From Bacteroidaceae bacterium (GTDB taxonomy: Bacteria > Bacteroidota > Bacteroidia > Bacteroidales > Bacteroidaceae), in the NCBI GenBank assembly GCA_017448825.1, contig JAFSKR010000047.1, positions 1 through 47,157 of the forward strand: a stretch of 47,157 nt of DNA. Reading direction: 5' to 3'. Position numbers and translations under genes: made by a program. The notes beneath the pieces are model-generated. The model ran no database searches. It saw nothing but the letters and a program-made list of their open reading frames with translations, and was not told where the DNA came from. Positions within the stretch are counted from its first letter, which is position 1. Each line of letters opens with the position of its first letter. Below, piece by piece: positions 11,201 to 18,148 of the stretch.

Positions 11201-14200
11201 TAGGGCGCAAGGATAACGTGACTTATAGCGGCTACGGGCCTCTGACCTTCGGTGCCACCAGTGAGGATGCCTCCGGCAAGCGTACCTACTATCAGGGACG
11301 TATGTTGCAAGCCCGTGTGTGGAACCGCGCACTCGACCTCGCCTCGCTCAACCGCTACGGAAACAAGCAGCTGACAGGCTATGAACTGGGACTGGTGGAC
11401 TACTACCCCATGAACGAGGGCCGTGGCGATTATGCCACCGACCTGGCACAGGGCGCTCACCTCACGCTCAACGGTGCTTCGTGGGCACTGCCGGAAGGTA
11501 TGTCGCTGAAGCTCGAGGGCAACACAGGAACTGAGACGGCAGACAAGAATATCGCCATCAGTTCTGAAAAGGACTGGAACACCTTCTGTAGCATGGTGGC
11601 AGCAGCGAAGGGAAAGTATAACGTGAATGCCTCGCTGTTAGCCGACATCACTATCACCGAGCCTGTAGGTGTCAGCACAGGCTACTTCCGTGGAACGTTC
11701 GACGGCAACGGGCACACGCTGACAGCCAATCTCAATAAGAACGAAGTCGGTATGGCTCCCATCCATTATGTTACTGGCACCACTACCATCCGCAACTTGA
11801 ATGTTGACGGCACCATCAAGGGCAGCAATATGTCATGTGGTATTGCCGGTGTTATGGACAACAGTGCCAACCTCTTGGTGGAGAATTGCCACGTGTCGGC
11901 ACACATCATCACGACCAACAACTGGGCAGGCGGCATCATCGGTCATGCACACAACAGTCGTACAACGGTACGTAACTGTCTGTTCGACGGCACACTGACC
12001 AACAATGCCAGCGGTACCTCTTACGCTGGAGCGTTCTTCTGCTGGGGCGACGGAGGCACCTTCGTTACGGAGCACTGCTTGGAAAAAGGTACATACGAGA
12101 ACTTCATGCACGTTGGAGCCAATTACCGTTCTACCAATAATAGAAATGCGTTTGGCGGTAAGACCAACTATACCTATCAGGACTGGGGCGAAATCAGCAA
12201 AGTGGGCACGATGACTTCCGCTGAACTGGCAGCCGCCTTAGGCACTCAATGGATGGTGAACTCAGCCGATCAGGTGGTGCCCATCGTCAGCATCACGAAC
12301 ACTATGGCTGGCACTCAAAAGGGCTTGCAGCTGAGGAGTGACCTCTTCCAGCGTGACGACGAACAGGACTACACGCTGATGTTCTGGTTCAAGACTGCCA
12401 AGTCGGACGGTACGCTGATGGCGAATGGTGCTGGAAAAGCCAACGATGAGGGAGCGAAGAACAAATTCTTCATCGGCTTTGAGAACGACACCTTGAGGTA
12501 TCGCACCAACGGCAACGAGTACGCCCTTGGCGACAACCTCTGCGACGATGCTTGGCACCACTACGCCATGAGCGTGAACCGTATGCGCAACGTGGCAAGC
12601 ATCTACATCGACAATGTGCCGAAGGTGCAGTTCACCACCGACTCGCTGGGTGGTATGCTCGGCACACGCTTCTTCTTGGGCAACACGGTATGGCAGATAG
12701 CTGGCAACCCCGTCGTGTTTGAAGAGAATGCATTGACAGGCCACATCGACGGCTTGGCCCTCTTCGAGCAGGCACTGCCTCTCACGCTCATCAAGCGCTA
12801 TACCAACAAGGCACCTGGCGGTTCGGAAAAGGGACTCATCGCCTACGTGGACTTCGACCATCAGGAGCGACAGAAGAATGGTGAACTGACCTTGCAGCCC
12901 TACGTGCTGAACAAGAAGGTGAAGTATGACAACGACGGCAATGCCACCGGCAAGGCCGACAGCGTGTTCGTCAACCCTGTAGCTGATGTCTTGGCACAGG
13001 TGGACATCAACGTCGGTGCGCCGATGCAGGCCTACGAGGAGCTGCGCAACCTGAACTTCAGCTATGTGGGTCGCGACAACCAGATACTGGTGAACATCGA
13101 TGAACAGGACAGCCGCGTGAACAAGCAAAACGTTTACGTGACCCTGTACGACATCCCTGACAAGAACGGTAACTTCATGAAGTCGCCTGCCACAGAGTGC
13201 TTCTTCGTGGATCGCAACCCACTGGCATGGGGTGAAAAGCGCATCACGACCACGATGATGGCAGGTTATGACCGTGAGCTGTTCTTGCAAATTGTCAACA
13301 AGGGCGGAAAGGCGCATACCTACACCATCGAAAACTTGCCACGCTGGATGACTGCCGACAAGCTCAGCAATGTGGTGGATGCGCAGAGTACGGACAATGT
13401 CAACATCACAATCAGCAAGGATATCAATGTGGGCACCTACGACCAAATCATCTATCTGACGGATGAGGACGGCCTGTCGGAGCCACTGCCGATAGAGCTG
13501 ACGGTGGAAGGCGAAGAACCCTATTGGGAGGTGGATCAGAACCTGAAGCGCTACTCGATGAACATCGTGGCACAAGTGTTCGTGGGCAACACCCTCGTCA
13601 CTGACGCGCACGACAAGGTGGCAGCCTTCGACGCAGCGGGCCGCTGCATGGGTGTCAACAACATCAAGTATGATGCCAACACCGGGCGCAGTATGCTCTA
13701 CATGACTATTTACGACAGCACCACGGTGGCAAGCACCCTGACGTTCCAGCTGTGGCATTATGCTACGGGCGCGACGATGATGCTGAGGACGGAGCCGGAA
13801 GCCATCAGTTTTGCTGAGCAGACGACCGTGGGCACTGTCTCTCACCCCGTTCAGATGTACGCGACGGAACGCTACAAGCAGACGATAGACTTGGCAGAGG
13901 GCTGGAATTGGATTTCGTTCTATGTCTATAACCAGGCCCTTGAAGACTTGACAACCATTCTCAGCAGGTACCCGTGGCAGGAGGGCGACATCCTGACCGA
14001 AGACTCGCGAGACCTGACACTGGTCTATCGCAACGGACTGTGGATGAGCAACACGGAAGTAGATATCGACAACATAGATATGTCGCAGGAGTATAGCTAC
14101 AGAATCAAGGTGCAGGAAGACCAGCACGTCGAAATCTGGGGCGAAGCCTTCAAGGATCCCGAAGACCGCACTATCCACCTGAAACAGGGATGGAACAGCA

Positions 14201-14895
14201 TCGGTTACACCCCACTGGTGAACCTGCCTGTGGGAACGGCACTGACTGAGTACTTCGACGAGGCTACCGACGGCGATGTCATCAAGAATCAACATGAGTT
14301 TGCCATGTTCGAGAGCGATGGCAAGGGCGGCGGCGAATGGCTCGGCACATTAGAGTACATGAAGCCAGGTGAGGGCTATATGCTCCATCGCCAGAGCGCC
14401 ACGCCGACCTCGTTCCGCTATCCGTACTACGAACCTGGAACGACCTTCATCGGCACATCAGGCGCACCACGCCGCATCGGTTCACCGTATGCCGCGACCA
14501 TGAACATCGTGGCTCAGGCCGTCGGTGTCGAGGTGCAGCCGGGCGACCGCCTCGCGGCATACGCCAGCGGAGAACTGGTGGGTGAGGCCGTTGTCAGCGA
14601 CCAGACCGCTGACTACGGGGAACTCTTCTTCCTGAACATCGAGGGCGACGTGGAAGCTCCACTGTCGTTCACCATCGAGCGCGACGGAGAAATCATCGCC
14701 ACCACTCGTCAGACGATAACCTACAAGGTGCACGCCATCAGCGGCAGCCCCGCAGAGCCTACCAGCATCAACTTCGTCAGCTATGACCCTGCCAACGACG
14801 GACTGTGGTACAGCGTGAGCGGCATCAAGCTGGGCAAGCGTCCTGCCACTCCTGGTGTCTATATCTTCAACGGAAGAAAGGTTGTGATTAAGTAA
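2224..14895 (+). CDS. Giant secreted multidomain repeat protein, possible adhesin
   Basis: A 4223-aa protein with a signal peptide of about 38 residues (hydrophobic LGSLVVLFAWLMPQGAWA). Five related modules with the pattern W-x-x-F...VNA-x-LMADIT...F-D-G-N-G-H-T-L, each followed by GLUG-like beta-repeat sequence (GGFIG, NCLFDGT), begin near residues 50, 636, 862, 1160 and 3110. Between them lie a fibronectin-III-like stretch (about 1436-1515), two carboxypeptidase-regulatory-like domains (about 1525-1700), a long unassigned core (about 1700-2880) and two LamG/concanavalin-like domains (about 2888-3100 and 3363-3580). Near the C-terminus are two GWNWIS/GWNSIG segments and a short tail, GVYIFNGRKVVIK, resembling type IX secretion tails. 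No catalytic motif was found. A surface adhesin or glycan-binding scaffold is the likely role, by inference. A lipoprotein gene follows after 13 nt, probably in the same operon. Confidence 0.85.
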   Translation: MKENRKRQEGRTHSGLCRLLGSLVVLFAWLMPQGAWAADSDLDQVTVGDKSFYVLRNTDDWNKFRALVTAAGGGSDVNAIMDGDILTTDICGDASHPYNGIFDGNGHYLQLGIARNADCTAPFGAVRNATIKNLHVTGATRGSNHNSGLIGQVEDGSNRNVTIERVWVSTTVTSTSRLVGGFIGHAHDGNLTISDCLFDGILNANGHSLSYGGAIVGWAHTEGKWEMNRVYENGTYNNISHPGFSSWNMGNSWWASGTLCLSAHDWGEMASGCTNITKQNDVVSKMNKGQGGTWQLKDGKAVPVMEETKIEASFETYDMIPGTEEGEEGMVKIPFSCDQAVKWIDVTYTNENGEKKTLDRINYSKNTYAGFILLPATEQHKNLTLTVKLLLGSTTVTIDGKKDAMMHNPLDLTAQLLRFSTNKVLADAGAVELKWQVKNPGYADVMSSDNFMVMRSLTGKDEDMEAVGSVAFDEKTTSYTYKDETLTSALEAKHINELTVTPNVRYIVVRESAQGLWGLAGNAASAAVGCQLPMLHLLRIKDWQTAWQDETARTVKVTWEYADEAGAVWDDRAQMNIVVTAINRAGSAVSTKTITLTADEIAACQKVIELDRSCVDYGIIFDVEQGTSPIPVEAPYFEIRTAADWTEFVARVKAAKGGSNVNASLMADLTVSEIAAYSGNEPYRGTFEGNGHTLNLNISDNAMNTALFSHVATATFRNLNLTGTVSCTTKHLGSLIGCTEKNSTVTIENCRSSVNLVSSVNDDSDVGGFIGLVGEGSTQTTFFNCVFDGSFEGPNNQRNGGFVAWVSGGGPITIQNCLFAPTAINTGFRDCQTWVRSYKTTVTITNSYATKEYKESADVPEHYMVIRDATNWETFRSLVSTAQTGVNAILMADITVNEGMVGTQSNPYRGVFDGNGHTLTVNYSNVNAPFGYTAGATFKNLNVAGSISSSSKNVAGLVRFCLSGTNTITNCRMSATLDCSINGDATNGGFVAYTAGDATLNITDCVFDGKFTGSKCYANGGFVGFNDGYTNLKNCLFNGTFSTLTSGNRTFARSRDNNKITLTNVYYITDMDDGNPKQGTSASGIDQQTLVSKLGTNWYVKNGKAAPILQVNLVNGTVAGKTAAQIVALLGSGWTTVSGDPVPKMANNQQVEIANSAKFPFKIHSADDWNTFRRMVDEAKGTKDIYAQLMADISITEPVGVSTGHFRGGFNGNGHTLTVNINKGGWNSAAPFQFVTGNSTIYNLHVTGNVTGQKYAAGIVGEVDNGATVKVLNCHSSVYLNVLRYGGGIVGNFNSATLTVSNCLFDGTIHNRSYVLWNGGSASFAGAFVGWGENSNLVVENCLDNGTFEGFNYGSRYLYSANCNGAWTAWGGTNNWTNDDIVARVCNKIGTMSTTALVGALGSMWKVDVTGKALPCTIGSLIDGMPTFYYENLGHIDQNSLQVRTLATSAVLTWANVDDEPVDYYEVWRKDKEESEFKLLVTQLIDTQYEDKTTSPVHQYIYKVRGVTSCEGLHYDETKEVDGMCEQTGTVEGYLRFLDGTGIPGEKIVVTVDGKERSAMTDESGFFRFTGLPYKNKAETNYSLTVVGVTGIDPVAVTLGTEPGENVVKSVVIEVGSSVKIAGYVQYDGTSIPVQGASFLVNGHEVRTAAGKVETDHEGKFSFRILPGDATIQAVKDGHTFLRDGYYHENDDDPDTTITYNFNTDKAGLIFYDQTRVKLIGRIVGGKTQGEKPLGHGLSTNNLGDSLRMVFTLEGDNASRLVFDIQDRNLKERDEVFEHTTANSHDKKYTYQTSTHTTLNRMVVTPDAHTGEYEVWLPPVKWKIQQITASGYATLFQDGQTNDVIDLTDSLTLHKDVVKGTWKTIGYGNEVKDPVEEYHAKYCRIYHSPVIIDYRQQGFEGFDYFGDQYYSYQNVSGTKEKLPLAYGVRKQDWPVGKRDSLETHYTFGYPVFNIDRKYPIDIAATERYYYNNNTKSDTIDVVHLSGGVVTIHNGMVSATHCDTLQLDEKGQGTYMMEAAQTPYLLTGDDALSTVSITLELDGTHYEATPLKAYVLNIKPTDGAKDILNYSAPLLVDILRDPPGSSSKATLSKGSTLKYSYTMDLKWSAGAAINVGIGTGVDTFTGVVMAPMGAGAVAGFKNGGTNYFGTTIDLVWSGSGQRAFNYTMTADEDISTSTDPTMVGANGDLYIGVVQNIVVSPATAIRAIPDNVFQQMGGALKAGRMVEIAQGKDNNGKTLHLVRDEVVTCAPEITSDFVHSQHYIVNQLLPELAEQIYSMMFIGTEAQAKAKANADQKPVYLSLVGKDHADFGTRYKMISPDGAPDNTVDEVKKYQEAMHKWAEMIAQNEKEKLTATDLVKNFDVDGGSSVSYSETFTSDYSVMNSFVSPITSGTTGYFEDAGDGAAGFAAIVGPMVAKLLADVLAGGAGKTTSEYDISADDKGLNLDVETTGFTFKFSLVPAMTFSITPEDTESKSYSRTESFTIDMNKKNHLDFDVYRVKTSVDAVSNGSMGDLDVFYNKNFYDLVDYNRNRMKDDVDVSKFRYSRSFVYRTRGGATCRPWEGERATLFYEPGKVIDERTKKIENPQIKMDKQSVSGVPYGEPARFKLYLTNESEQPEAVYYYFDLYQVDMSNPKGAKLMIDGMPLTGTERTVEIHPGVVTEKTLEVYAGEDFDYEGLTIGLISQDDVKTYAEVSFDVHFLQTAGGIAISSPGDKWIMNCDAPTDGSKGWYLPVVISGFDKNQHNFDHIEFQYKETTRGDDYWTNLCGYYADSTLYRAASGTKAMIPENGNITARFFGEGTVMEKAYDLRAVLFCRNGNAFLTNESMVLSGVKDTRRPQLFGTPEPKTGVLGVGDNIIFNFSEDIEYNYLQATTNFEVVGETNETAVQEAPSLLFGGNGYAQTEARRNFSDKSVTIEVMIKPDEVEKNMPIFSHGSDGKHLQLWLTQDKHLKAMVDNVELLSNTTLTGTGFQRVALVLDNEAKQLMLYANEQIGRKDNVTYSGYGPLTFGATSEDASGKRTYYQGRMLQARVWNRALDLASLNRYGNKQLTGYELGLVDYYPMNEGRGDYATDLAQGAHLTLNGASWALPEGMSLKLEGNTGTETADKNIAISSEKDWNTFCSMVAAAKGKYNVNASLLADITITEPVGVSTGYFRGTFDGNGHTLTANLNKNEVGMAPIHYVTGTTTIRNLNVDGTIKGSNMSCGIAGVMDNSANLLVENCHVSAHIITTNNWAGGIIGHAHNSRTTVRNCLFDGTLTNNASGTSYAGAFFCWGDGGTFVTEHCLEKGTYENFMHVGANYRSTNNRNAFGGKTNYTYQDWGEISKVGTMTSAELAAALGTQWMVNSADQVVPIVSITNTMAGTQKGLQLRSDLFQRDDEQDYTLMFWFKTAKSDGTLMANGAGKANDEGAKNKFFIGFENDTLRYRTNGNEYALGDNLCDDAWHHYAMSVNRMRNVASIYIDNVPKVQFTTDSLGGMLGTRFFLGNTVWQIAGNPVVFEENALTGHIDGLALFEQALPLTLIKRYTNKAPGGSEKGLIAYVDFDHQERQKNGELTLQPYVLNKKVKYDNDGNATGKADSVFVNPVADVLAQVDINVGAPMQAYEELRNLNFSYVGRDNQILVNIDEQDSRVNKQNVYVTLYDIPDKNGNFMKSPATECFFVDRNPLAWGEKRITTTMMAGYDRELFLQIVNKGGKAHTYTIENLPRWMTADKLSNVVDAQSTDNVNITISKDINVGTYDQIIYLTDEDGLSEPLPIELTVEGEEPYWEVDQNLKRYSMNIVAQVFVGNTLVTDAHDKVAAFDAAGRCMGVNNIKYDANTGRSMLYMTIYDSTTVASTLTFQLWHYATGATMMLRTEPEAISFAEQTTVGTVSHPVQMYATERYKQTIDLAEGWNWISFYVYNQALEDLTTILSRYPWQEGDILTEDSRDLTLVYRNGLWMSNTEVDIDNIDMSQEYSYRIKVQEDQHVEIWGEAFKDPEDRTIHLKQGWNSIGYTPLVNLPVGTALTEYFDEATDGDVIKNQHEFAMFESDGKGGGEWLGTLEYMKPGEGYMLHRQSATPTSFRYPYYEPGTTFIGTSGAPRRIGSPYAATMNIVAQAVGVEVQPGDRLAAYASGELVGEAVVSDQTADYGELFFLNIEGDVEAPLSFTIERDGEIIATTRQTITYKVHAISGSPAEPTSINFVSYDPANDGLWYSVSGIKLGKRPATPGVYIFNGRKVVIK

Positions 14896-14908
14896 AAATA
14901 AAATATGT

Positions 14909-15676
14909 ATGAAGACAAAGTATTTATTGTATGGACTCGTGGCGGCACTGTTGTGTGCTTGCGGCAGTGACGACGACGATGATGCGTCAACGGCTTACAC
15001 GTTTGAGCAGGCTGAGGTGCCGACATGGCGTGTGGACCTGACAGGCAATGACGAGGCTCCTTCGTGGACAGCCCCCGACCCTGCGATGTTTGAGAGTTCG
15101 ATGTTCATTATGGTGAAGTTGCAGGATGAGCTGGCACCTTATTCCACCGCCGACGACCGCTTGACGGTGTTCATCGGCGACGAGTGCCGTGCCGTACCTG
15201 CCGAGCCTAACAGGGACGAGGATGGCAACGTATTCTTCGTGCTGAAAATCCGTGGCAACAGCACCGACCGCTCTGTCCACTTCATGCTGTGCTACTACAG
15301 TGCCCAGCTGCACCAGATTTTCAGCCTGTCGGGTCAGGAGTCCTTCGCCTCGGAACTGACCTACGGAGTTGATGAAGACTTTGTGCCCCCATTGCTGAAG
15401 GGCTGCAAGAAGTATCCCGTGCAACAGCAACTGACGGTCAACCTGCCTGCCAATGTGCCTTTTACGCCTGCGGATGGTGACATCATAGCAGCCTTTGTGG
15501 GCAACGATTGTCGGGGTGTGGGTCGTGTGGGGCAGCCTTTCACGGTCTTCCGCACGACTTCTGACGAGACGCTCCAACTGCGCTACTACAGTACTGTTCA
15601 GGCGGGTTTCTACCGTCTTCTTCAGACGCTCACGATGAACGAAGATGAGGAGCAGGTAGTCACCCTGGGCTTTTGA
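14909..15676 (+). CDS. Surface lipoprotein, partner of the giant protein
   Basis: A 255-aa lipoprotein with Cys18 in LLCACG; CGSDDDDD follows, an acidic stretch of the kind that sends Bacteroidetes lipoproteins to the outer face of the outer membrane. The mature part contains two copies of a short module: ADDRLTVFIGDECRAV (near residue 81) and ADGDIIAAFVGNDCRGVGRV (near 189). The same module occurs twice in the C-terminal part of the giant protein just upstream (HDKVAAFDAAGRCMGV; GDRLAAYASGELVG). The 13-nt gap implies co-transcription. I do not recognise a named family. A role in anchoring or docking the giant protein at the surface is inferred from the shared module and the gene order. Confidence 0.75.
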   Translation: MKTKYLLYGLVAALLCACGSDDDDDASTAYTFEQAEVPTWRVDLTGNDEAPSWTAPDPAMFESSMFIMVKLQDELAPYSTADDRLTVFIGDECRAVPAEPNRDEDGNVFFVLKIRGNSTDRSVHFMLCYYSAQLHQIFSLSGQESFASELTYGVDEDFVPPLLKGCKKYPVQQQLTVNLPANVPFTPADGDIIAAFVGNDCRGVGRVGQPFTVFRTTSDETLQLRYYSTVQAGFYRLLQTLTMNEDEEQVVTLGF

Positions 15677-15700
15677 AAAAGTGAAAAATTAAAAATTCAA

Positions 15701-15881
15701 GTTTCGCAAGTTGTATATTTTTGAAGTTAACGAAGTTAGCGAAGTTATCGGTTCTTTGCGAGCAAAGCGCTTCGCGATGACGCTCGAAGTTAACGACAAT
15801 AGTGAAGGACATCGAAAACTATCGTCGATAACTTCGTTAACTTCGATTACTTCGAGCGAAGCGATAACTTCAGAAAGTTGA
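15701..15881. repeat. Promoter-bearing inverted repeat, copy 2
   Basis: Second long copy of the element at 1926-2131, slightly shorter because of small internal gaps. The arms are 15723-15742 and 15825-15844 with one mismatch. The central palindromic part (GGTTCTTTGCGAGCAAAGCG) is identical to copy 1. It ends CGATAACTTCAGAAAGTTGA, 17 nt before the start of the cupin gene. Confidence 0.85.
15716..15723 (+). promoter_or_regulatory. -7 element inside repeat copy 2
   Basis: TATTTTTG fits TAnnTTTG and occupies the same place in the repeat as in copy 1. It could drive the cupin/kinase/phosphatase genes that follow, with the inverted repeat in the untranslated leader. Confidence 0.45.
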
Positions 15882-15898
15882 TTAAAAAATAGAGAAAA

Positions 15899-16372
15899 AT
15901 GAGACAAAAGAAATTGTGGATGTTGGCCGCCATCCTCCTCATCTGCGGCACACTGGCAGTTGTGATAGCCTGTGAAAAGGCTAACGCACAAGACGATGAC
16001 TCCGCTGTGGCGGTGAAGAGTGTAGAACTGATTCGCACCTCGAAAAGTTGGGACGGCGCGGATTTGCCCGACTACTTTGAGGGTCGTCCCGAACTGGTGG
16101 CCGTGAAATATGAGTTCCCTGCTGGACAGAAGCTGGGTTGGCATCACCACCCCGTGATGAACTACGGCATCCTGGTACAGGGTGAACTGACCATCATCGG
16201 TCAGGACGGTCAGGAGAAAGTGGTGCATGAGGGCGAGCCTGTCGTAGAGATGGTGAACACCATCCACCACGGCGAGAACCGAGGCACCAAGCCAGTCATC
16301 CTTTATATGTTTTATCTCTCGCAAGAGGGTATGCCTTTGGCTGTGCAGCACCCCGACATACCACTGGACTAA
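15899..16372 (+). CDS. Exported cupin-domain protein
   Basis: A 157-aa single-domain cupin. Motif 1 is visible as GW-H82-H83-H84-P...YGILVQGEL and motif 2 near NTIHHGENRG, so a metal site of His residues is likely. The N-terminus is a signal peptide; Cys25 in VVIAC could be lipidated, or signal peptidase I could cut after ANA. Cupins of this size are often dioxygenase-like, isomerase-like or purely binding proteins, and the substrate cannot be told. The stop codon overlaps the next start (TAATG at 16370-16374), so translation of the kinase gene is probably coupled to it. The leader MRQKKLWMLAAILLICG resembles those of three other genes in this window. Confidence 0.8.
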   Translation: MRQKKLWMLAAILLICGTLAVVIACEKANAQDDDSAVAVKSVELIRTSKSWDGADLPDYFEGRPELVAVKYEFPAGQKLGWHHHPVMNYGILVQGELTIIGQDGQEKVVHEGEPVVEMVNTIHHGENRGTKPVILYMFYLSQEGMPLAVQHPDIPLD

Positions 16373-17232
16373 TGACAGCAGAAGTACAAAGCATCAATCT
16401 GGATGACTATATCCAGACAGGCGAGGGCGGTACAGCCCTTACTTACAACCACAAAAACGGCAAGACGCTCGCCAAGCTCTTCATGCCCAGCCTTGCTGCC
16501 GATACTGCTATCAGGGAGTTCCACATCAACCAAGTGGTGTATGAGAGTGGACTGCCCACACCGAAGCCCATCCGTCTGATTACCGACGGTACGCGTTTCG
16601 GTGCGGAGTATGAGCTGATTAGCCCCAAGCGTTCCTTCACTCGCATCATCTCGCAAGAACCCGACAAGCTGGTGCCGCTCTCGGAGCGCTTTGCCGTGCT
16701 CGCCAAGCAGATTCACCAGACCCCTGCCGACACGACGCGCTTGCCCGACATGAAAGAGCTGGTGGGCACGTGGATTGACCGACTGGAGAACCTGCCCGAT
16801 GACTACAAGGAGCGTTTCCATCGCTTTCTCGATAGCGTTCCCTCAACGCCTACCTGTCTGCACGGCGACCTGCACATCGGTAACATCATCACCGACGGGC
16901 AGAGAGACCTCTGGATTGACGTGGGCGACTTCGCCTATGGTGTGCCCGAATGGGATCTCTGCATGATGTACTATACTTCGCAGTTCATCAGTGCGGAGCG
17001 GGCTGACAACATCTTCCATCTGGACAACGACACGCTGAAGGCACACTGGGAAGCCTTTGCACCGGTGTATTACGGCACGGACTCCAAGGACGTGCTGGAT
17101 GCAGAAATCAAGAAGATGCAGCCTTTCATCGCAGTGAAAATCGCGTTTCTCATTGGCAAACTGAGCGACGGGAAGCATTCTTACAGCCAACCTCTATTAC
17201 AGTTGTTTGACAAATTCCTACCGGGAAGTTAA
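16372..17232 (+). CDS. APH-like phosphotransferase family protein (TIGR02172-type)
   Basis: A 286-aa cytoplasmic protein with the aminoglycoside/choline-kinase-like fold. The catalytic loop is H164-GDLHIG-N171 and the metal-binding Asp is D183 in LWIDVGDFAYG. The N-terminal lobe starts LDDYIQTGEGGT, a glycine loop that can hold ATP. Family knowledge: this matches the paralogous group first described in Fibrobacter (TIGR02172), related to PF01636, with unknown small-molecule substrates. It is a close paralogue of the gene at 29556. Resistance to aminoglycosides should not be assumed. The start overlaps the stop of the cupin gene by one base, which points to translational coupling and a shared job. 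Confidence 0.82.
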   Translation: MTAEVQSINLDDYIQTGEGGTALTYNHKNGKTLAKLFMPSLAADTAIREFHINQVVYESGLPTPKPIRLITDGTRFGAEYELISPKRSFTRIISQEPDKLVPLSERFAVLAKQIHQTPADTTRLPDMKELVGTWIDRLENLPDDYKERFHRFLDSVPSTPTCLHGDLHIGNIITDGQRDLWIDVGDFAYGVPEWDLCMMYYTSQFISAERADNIFHLDNDTLKAHWEAFAPVYYGTDSKDVLDAEIKKMQPFIAVKIAFLIGKLSDGKHSYSQPLLQLFDKFLPGS

Positions 17233-17248
17233 GAACTAAGCGTGAAAT

Positions 17249-18136
17249 ATGAAAAGTGAAGAATTTGCTACCGCAATTGTATTGCTTACAATGACGTTAT
17301 CTGCTCAAGTGGCCCATTCGCAGCGCGCCATCGCATTCGAAGGTATCGAGAATGCCCGCGATATGGGCACCCTCGCCATGAACGATGGGAGGGCGATTCG
17401 TACGGATATGCTCGTCCGTAGCGGCAATCTCTCTAACGCCACCGATAGTGACGTGGCGGTGTTGAAGGAGAAGTATCATCTGACCAATGTGTTCGACTTC
17501 CGATTCGAGGCAGAGGTCAACGCAGCCCCCGACCGCATCATCGACGGGGTCAGCTACACCCACCTCTCCACGCTTCCGAAGGCATTTGTCGAGGGTTTCA
17601 GCTCCTCGCGTTCTGATACCACTCGGATGGACATGAAGGATGTGGCAGCAGTGCTCATGAAGTACGCCTTCGACCCCAAGGCACAGACGATGGCTCACCA
17701 ACTTTATCCAGCCATTGTGACTGACACCCTTGCACAACGCTACTACGGTGCGTTTCTCCAAGGTGTGCTCCATGCCAAGGGCGGTGTGTTTTGGCACTGT
17801 TCGCAAGGCAAGGATCGCGCCGGGTGGGCAGCAGCCTTCCTCCTGGCAGCCCTCGGAGCCGACAGGAAGACCATCGTGGAAGACTTTGACCTCTCCAACC
17901 AGAGTTATGCCCGTCAGGTGGAGGTGATGACGGCAAAAGTGAAAGAACAAGAAGGCAGCGAGGAGGCAGTGGCTTTCATCCATGCCATGATAGGCGTGAG
18001 CTGCGAGAACTTCGAGGCGACGCTCGACTTGATTGATCAGAAATATGGTTCGCTCTCGCAATATGTAGAGAACCAATTGGGTTTCTCGAAGGAGGCACAA
18101 GAACAGTTAAGGGCGAAATACTTGATTACCCAATAA
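17249..18136 (+). CDS. Secreted tyrosine/dual-specificity phosphatase
   Basis: A 295-aa protein of the Y_phosphatase3 type (PF13350-like). The active-site loop is H-C184-SQGKD-R190-AG, the CX5R signature of cysteine phosphatases. The family's N-terminal block is also clear (GIENARDMGTL...LVRSGNLSNAT...DFRFEAEV). A signal peptide (IVLLTMTLSAQVAHS) indicates export to the periplasm. Family members act on phosphotyrosine or phosphoinositide-like substrates; the true substrate is unknown. It follows the kinase-like gene by 16 nt and precedes the alarmone hydrolase by 12 nt, so these genes are most likely one transcript. Confidence 0.82.
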   Translation: MKSEEFATAIVLLTMTLSAQVAHSQRAIAFEGIENARDMGTLAMNDGRAIRTDMLVRSGNLSNATDSDVAVLKEKYHLTNVFDFRFEAEVNAAPDRIIDGVSYTHLSTLPKAFVEGFSSSRSDTTRMDMKDVAAVLMKYAFDPKAQTMAHQLYPAIVTDTLAQRYYGAFLQGVLHAKGGVFWHCSQGKDRAGWAAAFLLAALGADRKTIVEDFDLSNQSYARQVEVMTAKVKEQEGSEEAVAFIHAMIGVSCENFEATLDLIDQKYGSLSQYVENQLGFSKEAQEQLRAKYLITQ

Positions 18137-18148
18137 AAATAGAAAAAA

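Noticed and set aside
16372-17232. Aminoglycoside resistance gene
   Set aside because: Only the general kinase fold is shared. It matches a paralogue group with unknown substrates, not known resistance enzymes.
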